DNA of 64,000 bases from Hypericum androsaemum (lineage: Eukaryota > Streptophyta > Magnoliopsida > Malpighiales > Hypericaceae). The position numbers and the translations under genes are program-made. Positions 37,548 through 49,866 of this stretch are shown in pieces (position 1 is the stretch's first letter; each line of letters opens with the position of its first letter). The notes beneath the pieces are model-generated. The model was given only the letters and a program-made list of their open reading frames with translations. It had not been told where the DNA came from and did not search any database. The stretch is taken from positions 18,224,671 through 18,288,670 of the forward strand of contig OZ023183.1 in the NCBI GenBank assembly GCA_963995505.1, read 5' to 3'.

Positions 37548-40500
37548 TGTTAGAATTTTATATGTAAAATTCTAATTACACCCCAGGATTATCCATGTGG
37601 ACACTTGCGTCCCTACGAGAACTTCCGTCCCTTGGAAGATCTCATGCCTCTTAGAGTCTTTTATAAGGAGAAAGACGTCAAGAGGAGAGGGTGACGACAA
37701 AAAGACACACACATATAATAGGCATAGAAATGGTAAAGACGTTTTTTTCCGAGACAAATTCTCTTTACATCCTTCGGGCCTTTAGGCGGTGAAAATAATC
37801 TTTGCTTCGATGTGATCGTGAGCGAGGACAACCAATGACGAATTTTCCGTTAGGACCTATGACAATCCTGTGAAGAATGTTGGGAAAACAAATATGTTCT
37901 TCAAGAGATAAGTTTTAGTTTAGGAAAAATCGCCCTCAGGTCCCTGACTTATGTCATAATTAAGGCTAGGGTCCCTGCTATTCGAAATATCATTTTGCCG
38001 TCTCTATTTTTTGTAAAAATATTGGTCTCGAGTCCCTGATGCCGGTATCAGAGGGCCCCCGATACTAGGGGGAAGAATCATGGTACTTATTTTTTGACTG
38101 AGGGGTATTTTAGTCTTTTCAGGTCACTCTTCGCCGGAAAAATTCTTTGATACCGGTATCAAGGACTTAAGACCAACATTTTTACAAAAAATAGGGACGG
38201 CAAAATAATATTTCGAATAGCAAGGACCCTAACCTTAATTACGACATAAGCAACAGACCTGAGGATAATTATCCCTTAATTTTATTATCTTTAGAATTCA
38301 TTTAATTATGATTTTGATTATGATTACATGAAATTTCTTCACAGCAACTCGGGCGATGTTTCTGAGTGATGGAAACCCACGCCAGATTCTAGTTAATTTT
38401 TTCCTCGGCTTGGTTCTTCGAAGATCTCGTTGGCTCGTCGATTGAAAGGAAAACCACGAGACGCGTCGCTCGTCGACCACCCAAGGAACAAGACGCCACG
38501 GGTGGCGGCAGTCGATCATCCAAAGAACAAGACGTCGACCTCGGTGGTCTCGGCGAGAAGACATGACGAAGGTTGGCGGCTGTTTTTTGTCCAGGCGAAG
38601 AGATCGATGTTCGGAACGCGGCGATGGGCCTCGACATACGTCATGGTCGAAGTTGACCTAATCCATATAAAAGATTTTTTGTGCATCTTTTAATAGTTAT
38701 GATTTTGAAAATTGTTATGACAATTTTTACAAAGTTAAACATTATTTTTGGAACGAGTCTAGAAAAATATATATTTTCCAATGTTTTTTAAAGTATGTGT
38801 ACTATAAAAAATGGATAATGAAAAGACCTATTTGATCGCGCATCAATAATCAATTGTGACAATATCCTTTATACACGGTGTCATCGCAATGATTAAAAAA
38901 AATTATTTTTGATCTTTGAAAAATATATGAATATTAATCTAATTTTTCTGCAATTTGCGATGCATTTCGAATATGCCTGACACCGAAGTGCATGTTGCTA
39001 AAGTATACAATAAGTGAAGCCGGATGCGAAAACATCGTATTAGCTAAGGGTACAAAAGGATAGCAGAATTGTGAGAGAAGTTCACATTATTTTTCTGTCG
39101 ATAAATTATACAATATTGTATATGAGCTGGAAGATTTAACCGCCGATCAGATTGACAATGTTCAAAGATCTTCTAGTGACGAAGATAAAAGCAAACCGAA
39201 GTCGGGCTTTAATTTTTTGAACATGGTACAAATAGGATGTTGCGATGCACCTTATTATTCATCTGAGCTGAAAGGAAATTTTAGAGAAAATTTTCTTCAT
39301 GCACAAATGAGGTTGCGAGGTGGACTAATTGTGTGCCACTTTTGAACTATAAGATGTTCTTATAGATTTAGAGATGATGTGCCAAGAGAATATGCGACTC
39401 AATGTCAATTGACCAAATTGGGGTTATATTTTCATTTGATTATGTGTGAATCATATTTGCTTTAAGGTCTTGTTTGAAGTTTCTAGAACATTTGTATTTT
39501 AAAACTTCGTGCATTTCCATGATTATTTTGGTATTTGATTAAGATATATGTTGTCTAAGATTAAATAAACTTATTTTGTTTAATTATTTGATTATTACCA
39601 TGCGAAATATCCACTTGAATTTTCTATGCGATGAACTTTAACATTTAAAGTTTAAAATTAATTCTCGGAGGGTGAGAAGAAACATGCCTTTGACTTATTT
39701 CGAATTTGAGATTAATTAAAAAATTTATATTGTTTAAAGTTATGAGTGCATAGTAAATTACTGTATTTTCAATACGTTACTTTCATTATTTCCTAAAACT
39801 ATGTTGATAGCTTAAGTCGTATGTGTTCATAGAACTATAGGTTCGAGACTATAAGTATGATGATGGTCTAGTCGAGAATGTACTTAAAAAAGTGAGCTAG
39901 CTATGGTTGTCCAGGTGCTCAGTGCTGAGCATAAAATTCAAATTGTTTCCTACAGTTGGGATCATATGACGATGACCGCAATACATGCTGATAATGTTAA
40001 GGCATTTGATGAATGTGGACCTTAAGCTTAAAGAGAATTGACTCTTAGCGATCTAAGTTCATCATAAGCTGTATATGACTAGATCACGTGATGAAAATGA
40101 AATTGAATATCGGTTGTTCATTGCCCGCACACCTCAACAGAATGGGGTAGCGGAAAGAAGAAAGTGAACTCTTCTAAGACATGGTTAGATATATTCTAAA
40201 CTGTATGCCCTCTAAATCTGTCACTTCTGCCCTCACAAACTGTGGCCAAATCAGAAGTCTGATTCATGCTACTTAAGATCGTAAGGGTATATTTTCTTAC
40301 GTCCATCTCAGTTTACATCTTATTAATATTATCTTTATAAGATACTTAGAAGTATAAAAAATATTCATGTTCATGGTTGAACAAGATAATAGACAAGTGA
40401 CCAAATTTTTATCATGAGACGTTATATTCTTGGAAAATAGTTTTTCCAAATTGGGAGAGGTAAGTAACGATCTTACTGTGTATAAATTAATGAGCTAGAA

Positions 40501-43500
40501 TTGTCTGGATCACTCCTTCCGAATGGGAGAATTGTGGAGGAGTACAGGAGGAAGATGATAGTTTACCACCTCCAATTGTTCTGAAAGTTCGTGATCCAAA
40601 AGATCCATCTCAGTGTGAGTAGAATTCCAAATTTTAATGGGAGTATGGAATATAACTTCAGCAGGAATACAATTTCAGGTTATGATGAATATATGAGAGA
40701 TGTTTATCAAAATCAGAAAACGGTCTCTTGGCAACATTAAAGTGTAAATGGTGCAAATGAGATTCTTTTAGCAAACCTGCATGATGAGAATGAACCTAGG
40801 AATATTTCTGATGCTTTATCAGCTCCCGATAAGAATGAATGGACTAAAGCAATAGAGGAAGAAATTGCTTCCAATAAATTAAACTACGTTGGAGAATTGG
40901 TTGACCTACCCAAGGAGCATAAGGCGATTGAAAATAAATGGTTTATCAAAATGAAGTCTAAGTTTGCTTAGCTGCCAAAGGATTCACGCAACATGAAAAA
41001 ATTGACTATGAAGAGTCGTTCTCGCCCTTTGTAAGATCCATGCCCATTAATTTTCTTTATAGTTATCATGGGTACTTTGGACCTAGAGCTAATATATATG
41101 GTTTAAGCAAAGGGTTGCATCCAGATAGGCCGTGAACACGGAGTTTGCAAAAAATTGTTGAGTTTGATTTATGGCCTTAAATAGTTTTGAAGACAATGAT
41201 ATATTCATTTTTTTCATTATGAGATCATGACATATGATTTCAAAATGATTGATGAGGATCATAACGTCTATTTCAAACGCTCTAGAAAAAATTTATCATT
41301 ATACATTGCATGTAGATGACATACTGACAGCTGGAAGACTTGAGATATCTCAAAGAGCTCAAAATTTGGTTCACGTCCAACTTTGAAATGAAAGATTTGA
41401 GAGAGGCTCATTATATATTCGGAGTTAAAATTTCAAGGGATCATTCGAGTTAAACAATTTAAATGCGATGACAACAATCTCAAGTATACCTAAGCAGTCA
41501 AAAGGTCATTTTCTTAATAAAAATTTGTGTTCGAAAATATCTCAGCAGATAAAGAATATAATGGATGTCTTTTATGGAAATACTATGGATTGTCTCAATC
41601 CAAGTATAGCACATTAGCAAGCGTCAATAAAATTATGAAGTATTTGAACATGACTGCAGAATGCTAATTGAGTTATCAAGGTCAACACCTGATATTGAGA
41701 GAATTATGTCATAACGATTGAGCATGAGATATGAACGAGTGAAAATTCATATTGAGATATATTTTTCTTACTAGGAGAAGGTGATATTTCGTGGAGTAGC
41801 AAGAAACAGACTTGCGCCTGTGTGTCAGCGGTAAAGCTTAAGCATGTAGATTTTTGAGCCACTGTGCAAGAAATAATATAGTTAAAGATAGACTTAAACT
41901 ATTTATCCCTAACTACCTTTAGAGAATCAGTGAGCACAATTTTGTGATATGATTGTGTATAAGGAAGTGAGCATAAAAAAATATATATACGAGAGATATG
42001 ATAATAAATCTGGTGATTAAAGGTGTATCTAGAGATGTGTTTGCGAAACATGTGAGGTCCCAGGATTTGCGAAGGTGTTATTTTTTTCTCCTATCAAGAT
42101 TATTAAATTTGTTATTCAATAAAACTTGATTTTTTTAGCAATACAAATGTAAGTGTTAATTTGAGTAACATTTACTATAATGCATGTCGGACAGAGAAGA
42201 GCCCACTCACGCGGGTGTTTACCTCAGTGGGAGTCAATGAGTTGATTCTTGATTGAGATGAGGCAATTTTAGAACATTGTTGAATATCGAGTGCCTGTTC
42301 TAAAATATAAATATCGTCTTGCTTAACTACATGAAGGTTCTTGTTAAAGCGTAAGATTATTGATGGTGCAAGCAATAGAGGCTGCATTAAATAAGTTTTG
42401 AGAACTAGTCAGATTAAAAGAATCTAATAGTAAGAAGTAAGTAGAACTTACCATAATTCTGTCATAATAGCCTAGAATAGTCTCTGAGTAGACTAAACTC
42501 ATTATTCGTAAACATCGAGGTTGATACTCTAGTATGGTATTATTTAAGTAAGACATGCGCTCTTTTTACAAGGATAGAACACCATAACACATGGATTGTA
42601 TTATTTATATTTTATGACCTATGGATGAGAAATTAGTTTATTTCAAAGTGATTTTAATTTTTCTAGTGTGAGATCTATACCGAAATTCTACCTTTAAGAT
42701 CCTAAACATATTTTGGAAGTATGATTTAGTGCTACTAGGTTGGAAAGTCTTTAAAGGGTTATGATTATAGATATGACCTAGCAAGGCTAACTAGAAAAGC
42801 TGGCTGGATCATGATAGAAAAAATATTGTTAAGAGAGAAGATTTTTTATTGATCACATTCTAGAAGCTTCGTGATTCACCGGTTAACCTGTTATGCTGAG
42901 TACAACATAATAATGAACACGAATAGATTGGTTCAGAAATCACATATGGAAACAATGAATATGAGATAAGACCTAGGGTAAGACATACTTTATATAATGG
43001 AGGTGTCAATCGAGATGTCAAGTAACCGTTATATGCTATTGACTTTAGCTAAGTCACTCGATGTATGCTGGTCACACGGCCTATCTGCCAAACACGAAAT
43101 GAGAGAGAGGATAATTATGGTCAATCATGTGTGAGTGGAAGATATTAAAATTTTATATGTAAAATTCTAATTACACCATGATTATCCATGTGGACACTCG
43201 CATCTCTACGAGGACGTACGTCCCTTGGAAGATCTCATGCCTCTTGGAGTCTTTTATAAGGAGAAAGACGCCAAGAGGAGAGGGTGACGACAAAAAGACA
43301 CACACACATGTAATAGGCATAGAAACAGAAAAGAACGAGAGACAAATTCTCTCTACATCCTTTGAGCATTTAGGCGGTGGAAACAATTTTTGCTTCGATG
43401 TGATCGTGAGCGAGGACAACCGGTGACAACGCTGTGAAGAATGTTAGGGGACCTGATCTGCGCTTCAAGAGATAAGTTTTACTTTTATTATCTTTAGGAT

Positions 43501-43544
43501 TCCTTAAATTATGATTTTGATTATGATTACATAAAATTCCTTCA
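37548..43544 (+). mobile_element. Copia LTR retrotransposon, full-length but decayed
   Basis: The 5' LTR is 37548-38341 (including a MITE) and the 3' LTR is 43143-43544 (402 bp). They share blocks such as TCTTTTATAAGGAGAAAGACG, GAGGAGAGGGTGACGACAAA and TTTGCTTCGATGTGATCGTG. The flanking TSD CTAAT is perfect (37543-37547, 43545-43549). In the interior, with many stops and frameshifts, are the integrase motif ARTPQQNGVAERRK (about 40118-40165), reverse transcriptase (ISDALSAPDKNEWTKAIEEE near 40805-40865; GFTQHEKIDYEESFSP near 40980-41030), and Copia RNase H (GDISWSSKKQTCACVSAVKL near 41770-41830). This order (integrase before RT) is Copia-type. The gag region is not recognisable. Confidence 0.92.
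37923..38275. mobile_element. Mutator-like MITE inside the Copia 5' LTR
   Basis: A 353-bp foldback element with arms of about 120 bp (CCTCAGGTCCCTGACTTATGTC against GACATAAGCAACAGACCTGAGG). It is present in the 5' LTR and absent at the matching position of the 3' LTR (near 43480), which provides the empty site TTACTTTTA. The duplication around it is imperfect (TTAGTTTA and TTAATTTTA). The core shares TTTTTTGACTGAGGGG and CGCCGGAAAAATT with the MITE at 25428-25664. Confidence 0.88.
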
Positions 43545-43549
43545 CTAAT

Positions 43550-44865
43550 CATAGTTCTTATTATGATTCGTATTTATTTAGTATCCAAATATATAGACGA
43601 TATACTTTAGGTACTTTTGATATAATTACCTTGTAATTACCTTTGGCGGTTTCAGAGGATTACTGCAAATTCAACATATGAAAAAAAACATCGATTGGTA
43701 TACACAATCTTTAAAGCCAAGATGCTGAAAGCATAAAGATTATTTCAGGTCCCACCAGGTGTAAGAAAAAGTTGTTGATAGACATGCTATTTTCACTTTC
43801 TCCAAATATTAGCATGATCCTTCCAATTCTCTTAAAATGAAAATAATTGAAACTTAAAACATTGACCTGAGAGAAGACTAGCTGGAAGGAAAGTGTGGAG
43901 CAATTTCTCTTCCAACTTGCTGTTCTCATCGGCATCAAATACAAATAAAATTTACAAAATATGTATAATTGATGATGGACTTCAATTTTTTTTAGAAATT
44001 CCTGAATTTAAACTTCACGGATGAAAAAAATATCATTACGAGAACTGCACCCTAATTACGGTCCGGTGTTACTCGGGTATGCCAGATTACACAAAAGCAA
44101 ATAAAACTTTGTTACGATATAACAAGTCGGGATGTAGGCTCCCCATTATAAGGAAAGGACTGCAATAATGCATGGTTCTTGATCCTTTTTAGTGCGAAGG
44201 ACGAGTTTTTTTTCCTCAAATTATTTAACGAAAGCTTTATGCCTGAGCATTTCTATTTTGCTTGAGCCACCACCACCACCTTTTATCTTTTTTGCTAAAA
44301 AACAATTCCTCTCGGATAGGATGGACCCTGTTTGGAACACATGAATCACATTCACGACACTATTTATTAATTGCTATATGCTTTTTTTTGGTACGTCAAT
44401 TGCCATATGATTTTGTTGTTTTTTAGGTCATAGTAAGATTTGTGGATTCAATGATAAGTTGGATGAAATTTGAATTTAATAAATTGGACCAAGCTTTTTT
44501 TTACATGTATTGGGTGCCACGTATGCTTATTATTTTTACTATTTTTCTTCACTTAATAAATCTTATTCATTTACCCCAAAAAAGCGAATTTCATGCTGAG
44601 CACAGTCATTGTGGACAGAAAAGGAGGATTGGCCTCTTTTATAGAATGGCCCATTGGGTTTTCAAATGCGAGAAGAAAAAGTAACGATGCCAATAATGTA
44701 CCAATAACAATATATTTGATAACTTTTGAAACTGAGACCGGAAAGTCATACGATTTGTCTGTTTAAAGGAAATAATTTATTGGTGGAGAGAGAAAGGATG
44801 GGCTAAGATATCAAGCGAACGTTACCTTAATAGAAATTTTTGAATGCTTTTCTTTATGAGACCGG
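43550..44865. other. Intergenic, no gene recognised
   Basis: AT-rich spacer. Small open frames lack family features. Confidence 0.4.
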
Positions 44866-44889
44866 ATTGAGAGAGGACTAAAAAAAATT

Positions 44890-45150
44890 TGTCTACAGGT
44901 GGGGACTACATTTTGGGCCGTCAGATTTGATTATCTTTAAATCTGATGGTCAATAACCTACCAGGTAATATTGGTTTGCATGTGAAGTAATATTGGTTTG
45001 CATGTGAAGTGATATTGGTTTGCATGTGAAATGATATTGGTTTGCAAGAGGCTGGTTTACATATGAAGTGATATTGGTTTGCATGTGAAGTGATGTTGGT
45101 TTACATGTGTAGTGATATTGGTTTGAGTTAATCCCCATAAATGGGGACTA
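44890..45150. mobile_element. Short GGGGAC-terminus element with minisatellite, copy 3
   Basis: Begins near ACAGGTGGGGACTACATTTTGG, followed by the family subterminal block AAATCTGATGGTCAATAACC and the ATATTGG minisatellite, and ends near CCCCATAAATGGGGACTAGCCC. It is a deletion derivative of the family seen at 25.8-27.7 and 31.4-32.6 kb. Ends are approximate. Confidence 0.6.
44967..45125. repeat. ATATTGG minisatellite, locus 3
   Basis: About seven units of 19-22 bp, consensus TGATATTGGTTTGCATGTGAAG. The core GATATTGGTTT is shared with loci 1 and 2; the second half of the unit differs. Confidence 0.9.
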
Positions 45151-45283
45151 GCCCAGTCACCACCAAATCCGCCCCCTTTCTTTATACTTGTATCTGGACA
45201 ATCAAGTCCGATTTAGTTTTGAACGATGCATATAAGTTTTGATAGACAGAAAAAAAAAATCAACAAATATCTAGTATTATTAC

Positions 45284-46714
45284 TGTGATACCCGTAAATG
45301 ATATATTCTATTTGAAAAGTCTTAACTGAATTGATTGGTACTATCTATACCAACAAGGTGCACCTTCTTTTCCGACACACATTTTGAGAAAACTCTAAGG
45401 TTAAATGCGTTTGGCCTGGAGTAGACTTGAGATGGGTGAACTCCTGGGACATTTTTCGGGATGTGTGTGAGCGAGGACAAAGCTTAGAAAAGACCTGTGT
45501 TAGTTTGTGGAGACAGTCGGTCGGATCACGGGGTATTACATTTGGTATCAGAGCAATACCTCGGCTAGTACGGTGTGATCGGGGATCGAATGCCCCCGAA
45601 TATGAAGGATCCTGGGATTGTCTGATTCTGGCGCGACAAGGACGTCATGTATTTAAAGAGGGGTGAATGTGATACCTGTTGGGTATGGAGCCTGAGGATG
45701 GTCCAAAAATTGATCGATTGGGTTTGGAGCCCAAGGATGCTCGGGGAATCAATCGAGTCAAGAGTCGAGTGAAGACGTTGAGGACATTCGAGGAGTCGTG
45801 CGGCTCGAGTGAAGAGCTTGAGGATGATCATGGGTGACAATCGGGTAGAGAAGTGGAGTCGAGGGAGCGAAACGAGAAAGGTGGGATGGAACGTGAAGAC
45901 CCAGCGCCCGCCGGGAGGGCTAGCGCTCGCCAAGCCAAAAGGCTGAGTGCAGCTTTGGCGCCCGCCAGCTCATGTTCATCAGAACGCCTGGAAAACCTTT
46001 TGGCGCCCGCCAAGTGTTTGTCACCCGCCAAGTAGCCCGAGAAAGTAAATTTTTGGTGGACAAGTTTGCCCCTCCTGACTCAATAACCTTGTAAAGTTTG
46101 TGGCACTATAAATACCCATTGAAAGTCTCATTTGAGGTGTTGCCCAAGTATTGTAAAGCCAAATGAGTGGCTAGAGAGAAAGGGAGATAACCCAAAGTGA
46201 GAGTAGGTGCCAAAAATATGGCTTTCATTGTAAGAGCAACTGAAGCTCAAGAGTGTGAAGATAGTGAAATCTCTCATGGCTTGGTAGCCCCCAGACGTAG
46301 ACGTTCTCGTTGAACCGGGTGAACAAATACTTGTGTCCCTCCTTGTGCTTTCTTTGTGCTTTGTGTGTTCGTTCTTCTCGTGGTGTTCGTGGTTTGCTCA
46401 TGTGCTTGTGTCGTTGCGTTGCTTGGGTCCACGTGGGAAATGAGTATTTTTTCTAACAATACCTCGTAAATGATATGTTCTGTCTGAAAGGCATTAAGTG
46501 ATTTGATTGGTACTATCTATACCGACAAGGTATACCTTCTTTTCCGGCACACATCTTGAGAGAACTTCAAGGTTAAACGTGCTTAGCCTAGAGTAGGATC
46601 ATGATGTGTGACCTCGTGAGAAATTTCTGGGATGCATGCAAGTGAGGACAAAGCACGCTGGAAAAGACTCGTGTTGGTCTGTAGTGACAGTCGGTCAGAT
46701 CATAGGGCATTACA
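45284..46714 (+). mobile_element. Cassandra TRIM, split by a solo LTR
   Basis: The 5' LTR (45284-45540) runs TGTGATACCC to GGTATTACA. It is followed by a canonical methionine-tRNA primer site TGGTATCAGAGC (45543-45554). The polypurine tract AGAGGGGTGAA precedes the start of the 3' LTR at 45668. That LTR is interrupted after nine bases and resumes at 46464-46714. Without the insertion the element is 644 bp. The LTRs contain the 5S rRNA-like block (AAGGTTAAATGCGTTTGGCC, GATGGGTGAACTCCTGGGA). It is the same family as 15098-15701, in the opposite orientation. Confidence 0.93.
45677..46458 (+). mobile_element. Solo LTR inserted in Cassandra
   Basis: A 782-bp segment beginning TGTTGGG and ending CTAACA, flanked by the perfect 5-bp TSD ATACC (45672-45676, 46459-46463) inside the Cassandra 3' LTR. 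It carries a TATA box (CTATAAATA, about 46107-46115) where a transcript start would be expected. There is no internal domain, so it is a solo LTR left by recombination. A diverged GGCGCCCGCCA-type direct repeat occurs three times near 45902-46025. Copia or Gypsy origin cannot be told from the LTR alone. Confidence 0.88.
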
Positions 46715-48728
46715 GTTATATTTTATTCGAAGTCGAGACATCTTAATTAATTTAGAATAATATTTTTATTAGTAATTCTGTGCAATTGTTGATTTATTAT
46801 TGCCTTGTTTTTCAAGGATTTTTTTTAAATTGCCTTCTTGTTGGTGTCATTTGTGCTTTATCCTATTCTACGCATCGTGTAATCTCTCTTTACTTTACTT
46901 TTGCTTTTGTCCGAGTAAAGTGTGATCACGTTGCAACTTTTAATTTCTGCAGCATGGAATAGCACATATATTAACACTTTAATCTTTTGGCTATTATATT
47001 CGACAAAAGTAGTTTTGGTTATTAAAATATAAAAATCGTACAATATGAAACGATCTTAATCTGATCTTTTGGCCTTTTGTTGTCCTATTTAAAAAAAGTT
47101 TCCACAAGTATTCCTGTTCAGTAATCATTCTCACTCAAATAATGTAGACAATGATTAAATTGTGTATATTTTTTATATTTACTGTTTTTTTTGTTTGACA
47201 AACCTAAGAAAGTAAAATTATATTCAAAAAGCTTGTTTGGGATATCATATTCTATTATAAAGGTATAATACAAGCTCTAATGGTTAAGTAATTGATCGAA
47301 CCAGACAACCAAAGGGAGACTTAAAAAACGGCTAAAGTTGGTTTATACCATTCGATATCCATACTCATTAGGTCAACTAATTCATATTCATATCCGGTAA
47401 GACTTTTGAAAGTTGGCAAAGTTCTCCCAACAAGTATTTAACATTGTTGTGTTACAGAGACTTAATTATAGATATGATTAATTATAGATTTTTGAAAGTT
47501 GGCAAAGTTCTCTCAACAAATAGTTATAGACTTAATTAACATTGTTGGTTTAAAAAAAGGCTAATTAAATTAGCACAAGTTGATTAGGTATCCAATTATA
47601 ACGCAAATCCTGCTGATTTCGTGCACACACTGTCACGCAAAGTTCTAAACAAGCTGAAGTATTCTGCTAGAAAACAAAACTGTAGGTACTGTTAGGTGAC
47701 ATTAAAAATAAACCGTATTGTACACTCAAATTTCATGTAGATTGAGCTCTAACAATTGTACTAGGATAAAATACAGCTGGTTTCTTGTTGTGGATGTAAT
47801 AAAGCCGGAGGTTCACGAAGTTGCATGTTCATTAATGTAGTTGACGAAAAAATTTTGACAACGTAATTATTCTAGTTTAATTAAGTATCAAATTTGAGTT
47901 GTTAGAAATATAGCAGTATTAAATATTTATTAAAAATTTTGTTATTTTTCAAATATCATATCCAGATTGAATCTTGATTAATCGTCTACCGAGCCGTACA
48001 TGTATAAACCAAAAAAAAACTTAGGCACTAATTTTTCGTCCTTTGTCATATATATATATATATATAGATGAACGTCTACTTCGTTGAACTCCAAGTCTAT
48101 CACCTATATGACCAATATGAATGTTTACATCGTTGAACTCCGAGTCTATTACCTATATGAACAATGTTTTAAAAATGCAGTTCGACTGGCATCCGGTCGG
48201 ACCATGAATCAGAACAAAGAACGTACCAATTTTGAACACAAAAATACTAACTTTACGAACCAGACAAATTATGGTATGATCAGATGATTTGAACGAAAAT
48301 TTGACCCAAATTTTTCTGGTTCGTAAGATTGGACAAAAAATCAAGAGAACTTGGTCGGACCTAAAGCAAAGTAGAAATCACCAAAAAAAATCGACAGAAC
48401 CCTAATATTTTCCCTCTTTTGCAATTTTCCTCTCTCTCGCTGACGGGGGTGCCATCTTTCTTTCTCCAAAACTCTCAATTCATCCTAATTTTTTCTCAAA
48501 GGTGGATTGCAGCAAACTAAGTTCATTTACTATTGCTTTTTTTTTTCTCTGCCTTCTTGTGGAGTTGTACAAAGGAGCTCTTGATGTAACCAAGTAAAAA
48601 TAAAGAGAAAAACAAAGATGGTGAGAGAGAGAGAGTTGGAGGGTGGCTGGAAGCACGGCGTTTTGAATTTCTTGAGACAAGAGTTTGTGGAGAGGAGAAA
48701 TTTATTCTAGATTAAGTTTTCATGGACA
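46715..48728. other. Intergenic, with small tandem duplications
   Basis: No gene is supported. A block with TTTTGAAAGTTGGCAAAGTT is duplicated at about 47403 and 47489. A (TA)n run at 48047-48066 is followed by a two-copy repeat of roughly 55 bp (GTTGAACTCC..GTCTAT..ACCTATATGA) at 48083-48165. Confidence 0.5.
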
Positions 48729-48737
48729 AAGAAATTT

Positions 48738-48830
48738 GGGAAAAGTATATAGACTGATTTACCAAATTGAAACCACATGGTCTGAACGCAAAATCGGGCA
48801 AATCACAGGTAGGTAAGGTATACTTTTCCC
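48738..48830. mobile_element. Mutator-like MITE (93 bp)
   Basis: Ends GGGAAAAGTATATAGACTG and GGTATACTTTTCCC are inverted, flanked by the perfect 9-bp TSD AAGAAATTT (48729-48737, 48831-48839). It contains CCACATGGT, resembling the TTGTGGT motif of the larger relatives. Confidence 0.88.
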
Positions 48831-48886
48831 AAGAAATTTTGCAATTTGTGAGAAAGAATTTGTGAAGAGAAATAAATTATACCTTA

Positions 48887-49835
48887 GACTACTCACACCC
48901 GCAACCCATCTCAACCTAGGTCACGAAATAAACAATTAATTTCTCACTCATCCACACCCAACCTAACCCAATTAAATATTTTTCTACCCACATCCACAAC
49001 CCACCTCAACTTAGACCACAGAATAAATAAATAATTTTTCTCTTATTCACATACATGTATTACTTATTCAAATTTTCATAGAAAATTTAAAATTAAACTC
49101 TATACGAATTTAAAATACTAGGCTCAATTTATAGAGAATAAAAAAATACAAAATTTTATATCTTTATCGAATAACATTGTACCAAGTATTACTAAAGTAG
49201 ATAAAAAAATATATATATACACACATTATTATATTGCCCTGCCCCGGGCTGCGTGTCAGAGAGTCTGACCGCTCCCGAGCGGGGAGCTCATTTTAGTTAA
49301 CAATTTTTTTCCTTTTTGTCCTATTATGCTGGGGCTGGGTCGGGAGCATGGGTTTGGATTGGGTACGGAGTGAAGGAATTGATTCCGAACGGTTTGGACT
49401 GAAGGGGGACCGCAGCGGCAAGCGCATGTATGTGATAATGACAAACACATAATGGCAAATGCAGTTATGTGATAATGGCATTTGTTTTTGTGAAAACGGC
49501 AAGTCCCCGTTGATGATAATGGCATTTGTTTTTGTGAAAACGGCAAGTCCTCGTTGATGATAATGGCACGCATGGTTTTTTCATTTTGGTCCCCCATATT
49601 TTAGCATTTTTGCAAAAAGGTGACACTGGCATGCACTGTTATGTGATACTGGCATGCGCAGTTATGTGATACTGGCATTTGTATCCGGCCTGTGTTTGTG
49701 CATAGCTTTTTTTATTTTGGTCCCCCTATTTTAGCGCATTTGCAAAAAAGTTCCCGCGTGTCTTCATTCTAAAGGGTTCGGAATAGTGGCATTCCGTACC
49801 CAATCCATACCCCGGGAGCATGGGTGTGGGTAGTC
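48887..49835. mobile_element. PIF/Harbinger-like (TTA TSD) element, copy 2
   Basis: A 949-bp element flanked by TTA (48884-48886, 49836-49838), with termini GACTACTCACACCCGC and GGGTGTGGGTAGTC. The left arm has two direct copies of the block ACCCAC(A)CCGCAACCC..GAATAAATAATTAATTT, matching copy 1 at 30487. The interior contains a tandem repeat (49473-49575). Confidence 0.75.
49440..49690. repeat. Tandem repeats inside the TTA-TSD element
   Basis: Two 51-bp copies of GATAATGGCATTTGTTTTTG..AACGGCAAGTCC..CGTTGAT at about 49473-49575, preceded and followed by related shorter units (TATGTGATACTGGCATG). The repeated core is GATA(A/C)TGGCAT. Confidence 0.8.
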
Positions 49836-49866
49836 TTAGAAACTTAGAAAAGAAAGAAAAGAAGAA

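Noticed and set aside
26319..45125. CRISPR-like spaced repeats
   Set aside because: Units are directly adjacent minisatellite copies in a plant genome, without unique spacers of constant length.
45565..45933. Minus-strand ORF across the Cassandra / solo-LTR junction
   Set aside because: It spans two unrelated LTR sequences and has no domain; neither element codes for protein there.
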